Source: a virus
Direction: 5' to 3' (one strand)
DNA: 35,084 nt
IMG/VR virus record: IMGVR_UViG_3300019776_000110
Coordinates: 1-35,084 of that record
Shown: one piece after another, positions 15,987 through 21,213 of the stretch
How the letters are laid out: the number at the start of each line of letters is the position of its first letter
Position numbering within the stretch: position 1 is the first letter of the stretch
Made by a program: the position numbers and the translations under genes
Notes under the pieces: model-generated
What the model was told of the DNA's origin: nothing
Seen by the model: the letters and a program-made list of their open reading frames with translations, nothing else
The model's database searches: none

Positions 15987-16351
15987 GCCATCGCTTTCTT
16001 TGCCATAACTAGCAAACATTTTTCTTTTAATTGATGAAAAGTAAGACCTACACTATGAACTCCAAGTTCGGCAGCTTTAGCAACGATGCCAGCTTCTGTA
16101 GCCATCCATGATTTGTCTTCTTTGACTTTAACAGTCATGTCTAGCTCATCTTCCCAACGACCTTGATTGATCCATGTGGTTGCATGAGGTATGTATTCTG
16201 TTTCGGTGTTTTTTAGTTTCCAGTATTGGATATGGTTTGGTAATGCTTCTAAAGCATCTGCCTGTTTTAGCTTAGATAAGCGGTTCCACGCTTTTTCTGC
16301 CATTTTTTTACTTACTTTTCTAGGGTATAACTTCCAAAATTCATTAAACAT
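15983..16351 (-). CDS. Replication-protein C-terminal-like domain protein
   Basis: 122 residues. FWKLYPRKVSKKMAEKAWNR and YIPHATTWINQGRWEDEL are the hallmark of the C-terminal domain found in many phage replication initiators and DnaT-like proteins, where it binds DNA or partners. Here it stands alone without the usual N-terminal winged-helix. It may load host replication machinery, since the phage has no polymerase or helicase. It is the first gene of its operon, just after a promoter with a 5' hairpin. Confidence 0.75.
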   Translation of the reverse strand: MFNEFWKLYPRKVSKKMAEKAWNRLSKLKQADALEALPNHIQYWKLKNTETEYIPHATTWINQGRWEDELDMTVKVKEDKSWMATEAGIVAKAAELGVHSVGLTFHQLKEKCLLVMAKKAMA

Positions 16352-16359
16352 ATTTGCTC

Positions 16360-16410
16360 ACTTAAGTAGTTAAGTCTAGGTAGTTTAATTAAGCAATCTT
16401 AATAATGCAA
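16360..16410 (-). promoter_or_regulatory. Promoter with 5' stem-loop for the replication-methylation operon
   Basis: Minus strand: TTGCAT (16410-16405), 17-bp spacer, TAAACT (16387-16382), six bases, then ACTTAACTACTTAAGT (16375-16360), a perfect 6-bp inverted repeat with a CTAC loop, then GAG, five bases and the ATG of the first gene. Same layout as the two plus-strand early promoters. Confidence 0.7.
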
Positions 16411-16652
16411 GTCTTTTTTATTTATTCTTATATATATATTTTTCCAATTCCTTTTTGGTGAACGAACCTAGCCCTTTCCTAGATTCGCCTTAATCTGTTT
16501 CCTTTTTGGAGCCACAGAACCCGTCAGTCTTGCGTTGAATAGGCACTAACTTCGCCACCTATATTTGAGCTGTTACATCAACTTTCCCCCAGTTGCTCTT
16601 GTATCTCAAATGCTGGTGTCGGTTCCCGCCCATTTAAGACCAAGCAGAAAAG
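16376..16652. other. Non-coding stretch with no supported gene
   Basis: No convincing gene on either strand. Apart from the promoter at its left edge, the minus strand has a 72-codon frame from ATG 16633 to TAA 16418 that is broken by TAG (16561-16559) and TAA (16492-16490), without a clear ribosome-binding site; it could be a decayed gene or chance. The short alternating TATATATATA tract at 16430-16440 is also present. Confidence 0.5.
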
Positions 16653-16740
16653 AAAAAACCCCTTAAGGTTGTTCTAAGGTGAAGTTGCTTTATAAAAGAC
16701 CAGCCAGCCTTTATAAAACACTCAGAACAACCCTAAAGGG
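16653..16740 (-). terminator. Rho-independent terminator downstream of the repressor
   Basis: A 17-bp stem with a 48-nt loop, itself able to form an inner hairpin from two TTTTATAAAG copies, then GGGG and U6 at 16658-16653. It separates the repressor transcript from the replication-methylation operon. Confidence 0.75.
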
Positions 16741-16783
16741 TCTAGGCTGGTAACTTTTGCACAACAGACTTCACTCTGCTTGC
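16653..16783 (-). ncRNA. Candidate structured small RNA or attenuator
   Basis: Bounded by a promoter-like TATACT upstream and U6 downstream. Terminator form: CCCTTTAGGGTTGTTCT (16740-16724) pairs over 17 bp, two of them G-U, with AGAACAACCTTAAGGGG (16675-16659), followed by six U. Alternative form: GTGAAGT (16774-16768) with ACTTCAC (16685-16679), AAAAG with CTTTT, and CCAGCC (16750-16745) with GGCTGG (16705-16700). The two crossed forms exclude each other unless a pseudoknot forms. No open frame of note. It lies downstream of the repressor gene, so it could attenuate repressor-strand transcription or be a free RNA. Confidence 0.6.
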
Positions 16784-16787
16784 TTAA

Positions 16788-16815
16788 AGTATACCAACTT
16801 TTTAAATTACTGCAA
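16788..16815 (-). promoter_or_regulatory. Promoter-like sequence for the candidate small RNA
   Basis: Minus strand: TTGCAG (16815-16810), 16-bp spacer, then TATACT (16793-16788), with TGG before it as an extended -10. It overlaps the 3' end of the repressor gene. The predicted start is near 16781. Confidence 0.5.
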
Positions 16816-17034
16816 CTCAGGCCAAATAAATTTCCATGTTTTAGGGAACATAGCTTTTCTAGTCATCAAGCCGTGTGATTGCTTTTCAAGCTCTGCACCT
16901 AAAAACACTAGCTTGTCATAAGGAATACCATTCGATTTCCATTGACTAACTGCTGGTAGGCTAACTTCGCACATTTTGGCTACTTTAGTAACACCACCAA
17001 GCAAGAGAATAATTTGTTCGTCATTTAGCTTCAT
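16807..17034 (-). CDS. Cro/YdaS-like transcriptional repressor
   Basis: 75 residues. A helix-turn-helix with GGVTKVAKMCEVSLPAVSQW (recognition helix around SLPAVSQWKSNGIP) matches the small P22 Cro / YdaS type. It is the only gene reading left from the early control region and faces the early plus-strand promoter, the position of a Cro-like regulator. No CI-type partner or integrase was found, so lysogeny is unsupported. ATG at 17034 was preferred because the family normally begins here; a TTG 12 codons upstream is possible. There is no good ribosome-binding site. Confidence 0.8.
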   Translation of the reverse strand: MKLNDEQIILLLGGVTKVAKMCEVSLPAVSQWKSNGIPYDKLVFLGAELEKQSHGLMTRKAMFPKTWKFIWPELQ

Positions 17035-17054
17035 GTTAGAAATCTTAACAAAAT

Positions 17055-17083
17055 TAAATAAATTTATCAATACCTATTGACAA
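17055..17083 (-). promoter_or_regulatory. Probable repressor promoter
   Basis: Minus strand: TTGTCA (17083-17078), 17-bp spacer, TATTTA (17060-17055). The -35 overlaps the -35 of the divergent early promoter almost completely. The -10 is weak. A short inverted repeat, TGTTA/TAACA (17050-17034), then runs into the ATG. Confidence 0.4.
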
Positions 17084-17127
17084 TGTAATTTAGATGGCTT
17101 AATCTGTCATTACTGCAATGTTGCAGT
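17077..17127 (+). promoter_or_regulatory. Early promoter with 5' stem-loop or operator
   Basis: TTGACA (17077-17082), 17-bp spacer, TAATCT (17100-17105), six bases, then ACTGCAATGTTGCAGT (17112-17127), a perfect 7-bp inverted repeat, followed by GAG. The repeat lies at the expected +1, so it could act as a repressor site or as a 5' mRNA hairpin. Drives the early plus-strand operon. Confidence 0.75.
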
Positions 17128-17143
17128 GAGAATAGGAGTAAAT

Positions 17144-17353
17144 ATGAACCGAGAAGAATTTGAAGGAATCTTAGAGCGTGAAGCTCGTCTAGACCAAGCC
17201 TTAGAACGCATGGAAGCTGGCGATTTTTTGTCAGATGACGATGTATCTATTATCCGTTGGGCTTGCGGAAAAACCAAACACACACCACAAAAAGAACTTA
17301 ATGCCTTGTTTCAAGACTGGGCTACTGTATTTCGTATTAACGGTGCTATTTAA
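17144..17353 (+). CDS. First early gene, unknown function
   Basis: 69 residues, acidic and helical (MNREEFEGILEREARLDQAL), no domain recognised. ATG at 17144 has TAGGAG eight bases upstream and follows the early promoter, so it is the first gene expressed. First-position early genes are often host-takeover or anti-defence proteins, which is only inference here. Confidence 0.7.
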   Translation: MNREEFEGILEREARLDQALERMEAGDFLSDDDVSIIRWACGKTKHTPQKELNALFQDWATVFRINGAI

Positions 17354-17364
17354 AGGAGTAACAA

Positions 17365-18000
17365 ATGATTATCAGAGAAATTAAGAACGAATCCACTTTT
17401 AAACTACCGCCATCAGGATCACATCTTGGGCGCTTGTATCGAGTTATTGACTTAGGTACACAAAAGATTGAATGGCAAGGTGCTATCAAAATGCAACGCA
17501 AAGTTATGTTTAGCTTTGAGTTACATGGTGAGGACAATGATGGCCAGCCATTAACAACTAATGACGGTAAGCCGTTAATCATCTCTAAACGCTACACAAT
17601 GAGCCTTGGTGAGCAATCTACGCTACGCAAAGACCTTGAGTCATGGTCTGGCCGTAAATTGACCGCAGACGAGCTATTGGGTTTTGATGTCAGCAAATTA
17701 TTAGGCAGGTTTGCTATGTGTAACGTCACTCATAACGATAGAGATGGCAAAACATACGCTAACTTGTCAGGTCTTAGCCAAGTGCCGGCAGCTATTAAGA
17801 AATTGCCTGAACCAGTTGGTGTAAACCCTTTATTTATTCTTAGCCTTGATGAGTTCGATCAATCTAAGTTTGACAGTCTTTCAGATGGACTTAAGGATAT
17901 TATTAAAAAGTCCGCTGAATGGCGTGGCACTAACGGTGATGACATTGAAAAAGTCAATTCCGCTATTGCTGATATTGATAACGATAGTATTCCTTTTTAG
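17365..18000 (+). CDS. SSB-like single-stranded DNA-binding protein
   Basis: 211 residues. The N-terminal 150 residues are beta-rich with conserved-looking blocks (ESTFKLPPSGSHLGRLYRVI, KLLGRFAMCNVTH); the tail is acidic and ends DIDNDSIPF, the same type of tip (acidic plus IPF) by which bacterial SSB recruits partners. It lies in the early block with exonuclease. This suggests a phage SSB or DUF669-like replication accessory protein; the OB-fold is not proved from sequence alone. Start ATG 17365 has AAGGAG upstream. Confidence 0.7.
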   Translation: MIIREIKNESTFKLPPSGSHLGRLYRVIDLGTQKIEWQGAIKMQRKVMFSFELHGEDNDGQPLTTNDGKPLIISKRYTMSLGEQSTLRKDLESWSGRKLTADELLGFDVSKLLGRFAMCNVTHNDRDGKTYANLSGLSQVPAAIKKLPEPVGVNPLFILSLDEFDQSKFDSLSDGLKDIIKKSAEWRGTNGDDIEKVNSAIADIDNDSIPF

Positions 18001-18125
18001 TTAATTACGGGGCAAAAGCGGATGCTGGCTAGTAAAGGGTGAGATTCCCACGAGATGACCACTAAGGTTTTTTTAACACCAAAACAGTCCTCTAGCAGTG
18101 CAGCGAGTAGCCCCACCTTATATAT
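18001..18125 (+). other. Intergenic segment with possible RNA structure
   Basis: No gene. The RNA can pair GGGGC (18009-18013) with GCCCC (18110-18114), and GCTG-GCTAG (18024-18032) with CTAGC (18092-18096) and CAGC (18101-18104), enclosing a GGG/CCC hairpin (18037-18049). An alternative stem puts CTAGT (18029-18033) against ACTAAG (18061-18066), followed by seven U (18068-18074), like a weak terminator. Either would lie between the SSB-like gene and the small-gene cluster. Confidence 0.4.
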
Positions 18126-18263
18126 ATGAAATTTTGCGTATCTTGTAATAGAAGTAAACCAGCTAACGGATTTAAATTAGTTACGACTGGTAAGGTCAGA
18201 AGATGGAAGTGTGCGGATTGCCTTAACAGAACATCCACTACTTTTTATGGAAAACAAAAATGA
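18126..18263 (+). CDS. Small zinc-ribbon protein
   Basis: 45 residues with CVSC (4-7) and CADC (29-32) knuckles and basic residues between, a compact zinc-ribbon; function unknown. It is the first gene after the structured gap and ends in an ATGA overlap with the next gene, which supports translation. It resembles, in layout, the zinc protein at 13273-13434. Confidence 0.6.
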   Translation: MKFCVSCNRSKPANGFKLVTTGKVRRWKCADCLNRTSTTFYGKQK

Positions 18264-18490
18264 AACCTGTTGCATGGACTGATGATTTGTGGAACATTTT
18301 TCTAAATGACGAATACTGTATGTTAGATGACGGCATGAAAAAAGATATGATTCCACTCTACACCGCACCAAGAGAGTTAAGTGGAAGCGAAATTAATAAT
18401 CTTTGGTCTAAATATGGATGGGGCAGTGTTGATATAGAAGAATTACATACTTTTGTTCAAGAAATACTAAAAAAAGCGAGTGAGAAATGA
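18260..18490 (+). CDS. Small accessory protein, junction-cassette family, copy 1
   Basis: 76 residues. The start MKPVAWTDDLWNIF and the middle IPLYTAPRELSGSEI follow a layout common in small early phage proteins (Eae-like). The C-terminus ILKKASEK is encoded in a 25-bp junction repeat shared with several neighbours. Function unknown. Confidence 0.65.
   Translation: MKPVAWTDDLWNIFLNDEYCMLDDGMKKDMIPLYTAPRELSGSEINNLWSKYGWGSVDIEELHTFVQEILKKASEK
18466..18490 (+). repeat. 25-bp gene-junction repeat, copy 1
   Basis: ACTAAAAAAAGCGAGTGAGA followed by AATGA. It encodes the end of one gene (KKASEK), a weak ribosome-binding site and the overlapping stop/start ATGA of the next. Further copies lie at 18729, 18845, 19002 and 19158. 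Confidence 0.8.
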
Positions 18491-18753
18491 AAGAAGAAGC
18501 ATTGAAAGTTGCGAATAGGTTACAGGATGTAATAATTTATTTAAGCGAAATGGACAATGTGCCAACTGAAATAACAGACAGAATATTGCAAGCGGGTTTG
18601 ACCATTTGTTTATTAGCTACTTCACCAAGAGAGTTAAGCATGGAAGAAATTGAAGATTGTATGCCTGATGGTGCTACTCCTGATTTTGTTCCTCATAATA
18701 AATGGTTTAAAGAATTCGCCAATAACATACTAAAGAAAGCGAGTGGAAAATGA
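18487..18753 (+). CDS. Small accessory protein, junction-cassette family, copy 2
   Basis: 88 residues. SPRELSMEEI and the end ILKKASGK match the preceding protein (APRELSGSEI, ILKKASEK), with 16 identical bases (CACCAAGAGAGTTAAG at 18366 and 18623), so the two C-terminal halves are probably paralogous. The N-terminus differs. Function unknown. Confidence 0.65.
   Translation: MKEEALKVANRLQDVIIYLSEMDNVPTEITDRILQAGLTICLLATSPRELSMEEIEDCMPDGATPDFVPHNKWFKEFANNILKKASGK
18729..18753 (+). repeat. 25-bp gene-junction repeat, copy 2
   Basis: ACTAAAGAAAGCGAGTGGAA followed by AATGA; one base differs from the commonest form in GTGGAA. Confidence 0.75.
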
Positions 18754-18869
18754 AAATCGTTAATTTAATTGGTGCTACTTACCAAGTTATTGATGAAGAA
18801 GGTGATGTTATTTTTCAAGGTTCTTATGCTGATTGTTTTGCAATACTAAAGAAAGCGAGTGAGAAATGA
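18750..18869 (+). CDS. Very small accessory protein
   Basis: 39 residues: a short beta-type segment (IGATYQVIDEEGDVIFQG) joined to the common C-terminus ILKKASEK. ATGA overlaps both neighbours. Function unknown. Confidence 0.55.
   Translation: MKIVNLIGATYQVIDEEGDVIFQGSYADCFAILKKASEK
18845..18869 (+). repeat. 25-bp gene-junction repeat, copy 3
   Basis: ACTAAAGAAAGCGAGTGAGA followed by AATGA; the form from which the other copies differ least. Confidence 0.8.
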
Positions 18870-19006
18870 TTAATTATTTTAAAGAATTATTAGCAACATT
18901 AAAAAGCATTGATTCAAGTTTAAAAAAACTTGCAAGCACTACAACAACAGCAAGAGATGGTTATTCTAAATGTATAAATACAATTCAAAAATTTAGTAAT
19001 TACTAA
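18866..19006 (+). CDS. Very small accessory protein
   Basis: 46 residues, helical and Ser/Thr/Lys-rich (MINYFKELLATLKSIDSS), ending FSNY. Here the reading frame meets TAA inside the junction repeat, so it lacks the shared C-terminus. Function unknown. Confidence 0.5.
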   Translation: MINYFKELLATLKSIDSSLKKLASTTTTARDGYSKCINTIQKFSNY

Positions 19007-19026
19007 AGAAAGCGGGAGAGAAATGA
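19002..19026 (+). repeat. 25-bp gene-junction repeat, copy 4
   Basis: ACTAAAGAAAGCGGGAGAGA followed by AATGA. It is read in another frame, lying after the upstream stop, and serves only as leader for the next gene. GGGAGAG gives a better ribosome-binding site than the other copies. Confidence 0.75.
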
Positions 19027-19178
19027 CTTATATATCAAAGTGCAAACATGGTAAATATTTAGATATGTGTCGTATATGTTTTCCATTGCCTGAGCCATCT
19101 GAAGCCATAAAAAAATTTGCTGAAGAAATGACCAAAGTATATGTTGAAGAAATGAATAAGAAAGCGAGTGAGAAATGA
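19023..19178 (+). CDS. Very small protein with CxHG and CxxC motifs
   Basis: 51 residues. CKHG (7-10) and CRIC (16-19) could bind one zinc; the rest is helical and ends MNKKASEK from the junction repeat. ATGA overlaps the DpdA-like gene. Function unknown. Confidence 0.55.
   Translation: MTYISKCKHGKYLDMCRICFPLPEPSEAIKKFAEEMTKVYVEEMNKKASEK
19158..19178 (+). repeat. Gene-junction repeat, copy 5 (partial)
   Basis: Last 21 bases of the repeat (TAAGAAAGCGAGTGAGAAAT then GA), at the start of the DpdA-like gene. Confidence 0.7.
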
Positions 19179-20053
19179 CTATTGAAGAATACTTTAAGCT
19201 TCATGCGCCACAAACTTATCAAGCTTGGTTAGTTTATAAAAAAGAACATCAATCATGCCCACCTTGTCATGGTGATTGCAATCAAGGTAGGAATTGCCCA
19301 CTTAGAAAGAATGAAATGATTCATTATCATGGATTACCAATAACACCAGCTACAGTAGCTAATTATGCTGTGCAAGCTGGCCATGCTTTTGTTTCTTATG
19401 CTCATCCTGATCAAATAGGAACTGCTATAGAAATATGTCAATCATTTGCAATAGATAATGGAGCTTTTTCAGCATGGAAATCAGGAAAACCAATTACAGA
19501 TTGGACAAATTTTTATGATTGGGCTTTAGAACTTAAAAAAGTACCTTCTTGTGATTTTGCAGTAATCCCAGATGTCATTGATGGAACAGAATCAGATAAT
19601 GATGCTTTGCTTGAAGATTGCCCATTTCCTAAATGGTTTGGATCTCCTGTATGGCATATGCACGAATCTATGGAAAGATTAGAAAGATTGGCTAATAACT
19701 ATGTCAGGATTTGTATTGGTAGTTCTGGTGAATATGCAACTGTAGGTACAAATGCTTGGTGGTCAAGAATGGCAGAAGCTATGAGAATAGTTTGTGATGA
19801 CAAAGGAAGACCAATTTGTAAATTGCATGGATTAAGAATGTTAGACCCAGCAATATTTACAAAGTTTCCATTTAGTTCTACTGATAGCACCAATATTGGT
19901 AGAAATGTAGGAATTGATAGCAAATGGAGAAATGGCAATTACCCAGCTCCAACAAAAGAATCAAGAGCGCAAATTATGAGAATAAGAATTGAATCCCATA
20001 ATGCACCTTCTGTATGGAATTTTATGCAAATTGAACAAAAGGAATTATTTTGA
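19175..20053 (+). CDS. dpdA: DpdA-like 7-deazaguanine DNA transglycosylase
   Basis: 292 residues, resembling the TGT-related DpdA family that exchanges guanine for preQ0-type bases in DNA. FAIDNGAFSAW (91-101) matches the DSGGFQ/DSGAF-type motif with D94; AVIPDVIDG (129-137), RICIGSSGE (178-186) and KLHGLRML (216-223) fit the barrel core; SSTDST (234-239) places D237 where TGTs have the nucleophilic Asp. The first 45 residues add a Cys cluster, CPPCHGDCNQGRNCP, not expected in the core. queD follows with a stop/start overlap, strong support for the pathway. Start at ATG 19175 overlaps the preceding gene; a shorter form from Met48 is possible. Family assignment is by motif, not by a search. 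Confidence 0.75.
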   Translation: MTIEEYFKLHAPQTYQAWLVYKKEHQSCPPCHGDCNQGRNCPLRKNEMIHYHGLPITPATVANYAVQAGHAFVSYAHPDQIGTAIEICQSFAIDNGAFSAWKSGKPITDWTNFYDWALELKKVPSCDFAVIPDVIDGTESDNDALLEDCPFPKWFGSPVWHMHESMERLERLANNYVRICIGSSGEYATVGTNAWWSRMAEAMRIVCDDKGRPICKLHGLRMLDPAIFTKFPFSSTDSTNIGRNVGIDSKWRNGNYPAPTKESRAQIMRIRIESHNAPSVWNFMQIEQKELF

Positions 20054-20436
20054 AACTAACTCAAACATTTGTATTTGAAGCAGCACACACATTAAAAGGT
20101 AGGTCTATAAATGTCCTAGACAAATTAAATTCTGAGAATATTCATGGGCATACTTATTATGCAAGCATTTCTTATGAAGGAGATGTTAATAAAGATGGCA
20201 TGGTTAAAGATTTTGGACATATTAAATGGGCTGTTGATGTCATCATAAGAGAGCTTGATCACAAATTTTTAGACAATATAGAAGATTTGGGAAGACCAAC
20301 AATGGAAAATCTTTGTTTGTTTATAGCTAAAAGATTAGAAAAAAGTGATTCTAAATTGTGCGAAGTTACTGTTGAAAGAAAAGCAACTGGCGATAAATGC
20401 ACTTATGAATTAAAAAAGGAAAAAAATGATAATTAA
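20050..20436 (+). CDS. queD: QueD-like 6-carboxytetrahydropterin synthase
   Basis: 128 residues. QueD makes 6-carboxy-tetrahydropterin for preQ0, the base inserted by DpdA. Zinc ligands H13 (FEAAHTL) and H32, H34 (IHGHTYY) are present, as are the LDHKFL Asp-His pair, GRPTMENL and the late VERKATGDKCTY with Glu. The Cys that normally lies four residues before HGH is Ser28 here. FolE, QueE and QueC are absent, so precursors must come from the host. The start is TTG 20050 with AAGGA upstream and a TTGA overlap with dpdA. Confidence 0.85.
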   Translation: MKLTQTFVFEAAHTLKGRSINVLDKLNSENIHGHTYYASISYEGDVNKDGMVKDFGHIKWAVDVIIRELDHKFLDNIEDLGRPTMENLCLFIAKRLEKSDSKLCEVTVERKATGDKCTYELKKEKNDN

Positions 20437-21175
20437 ACAAAAAAATTCAGAGAGTTCACATTGGTACACAAAAACTGGTGAATCAGCCTACCAAGTTGAA
20501 GCTAAAAATGGTGAGATGCGAGCTACTACCCTTAGAGATGCTCGTAAGCTTGATTTAGTTCCTAGTGTAACCACTATCTTGGGTGTTGCAGCTAAACCAG
20601 CGCTTAATACATGGTTACAAACTCAGGTTTTATTGTCAGCTTTGACATTGCCCAGAGAACCTAACGAACCTGAAAAAGATTGGTTAGAGCGAGTAATGGC
20701 TGATTCTAAGGTTCAGGGTAAACAAGCTGCTGAACGTGGGACTGCTATTCATAGCGTTATTGAAAGCTATTTTGAGCAACAATCACTAAGAGAATGGCCA
20801 CAATATGTTAAGAACGTAGAGAAAGCCCTTTTTGACACGTTTGGAAGCCAACTGTGGAACTCTGAAAAGTCTTTTGCCCATGAGTTAGGGTACGGGGGGA
20901 AAATCGATTTAAGCGCTGATGGCGTGGTTGTAGATTACAAAACAAAAGAAAGCCCCTTAGAAAAGGTAGAACCTTACCATGAGCATATTCTACAACTAGC
21001 TGCTTATAGGCATGGTTTAAATATGCCAAATGCTCGCTGTGCTATTGTTTTTGTAAATGGCACGACCAATGAAGTAAAACTTTGCGAGATACCAGAAGAA
21101 GAACTTAAAGATGGTTGGGAATGTTTTAAGCATTTATTGTCTTTCTACCAAATAAAAAACAAACTGTTGCGCTGA
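20426..21175 (+). CDS. PD-(D/E)XK exonuclease
   Basis: 249 residues. Motifs in order: GTAIH (105-109), GGKIDL with D161, VVVDYKTK with D170 and K172, and HILQLAAYRHG (187-197), the RecB/Cas4-type nuclease core. With the SSB-like protein it probably resects ends for recombination or degrades host DNA. It has no Cas1/Cas2 neighbour and no four-Cys cluster, so it is not a CRISPR Cas4. ATG 20426 has AAGGA upstream and overlaps queD by 11 bases. Confidence 0.85.
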   Translation: MIIKQKNSESSHWYTKTGESAYQVEAKNGEMRATTLRDARKLDLVPSVTTILGVAAKPALNTWLQTQVLLSALTLPREPNEPEKDWLERVMADSKVQGKQAAERGTAIHSVIESYFEQQSLREWPQYVKNVEKALFDTFGSQLWNSEKSFAHELGYGGKIDLSADGVVVDYKTKESPLEKVEPYHEHILQLAAYRHGLNMPNARCAIVFVNGTTNEVKLCEIPEEELKDGWECFKHLLSFYQIKNKLLR

Positions 21176-21176
21176 A

Positions 21177-21213
21177 GCAACACTAAGGGTATATCCCTAT
21201 AAATATTTGTTGC
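21177..21213 (+). terminator. Hairpin after the exonuclease gene, possible weak terminator
   Basis: GCAACA (21177-21182) pairs with TGTTGC (21208-21213) around an inner AGGG/CCCT hairpin; A+T-rich, no clean U-tract. It lies just before the second early promoter, whose -35 overlaps its right arm. Confidence 0.4.

Noticed and set aside
16807-17034. Temperate lifestyle because of the Cro-like repressor
   Set aside because: No integrase, excisionase, CI or attachment site was found; strictly lytic phages may also keep a Cro-like protein.
18037-18049. GGG-TGAGATT-CCC as a tRNA T-arm
   Set aside because: The 7-base loop looks like a T-loop, but no acceptor, D or anticodon arm can be drawn around it; no tRNA gene was found in the window.
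18466-19178. Junction repeats as a CRISPR array
   Set aside because: Spacing is irregular (about 116-263 bp), each interval is coding, and the repeats are part of genes. No cas genes are present; the PD-(D/E)XK protein lacks Cas4 features.
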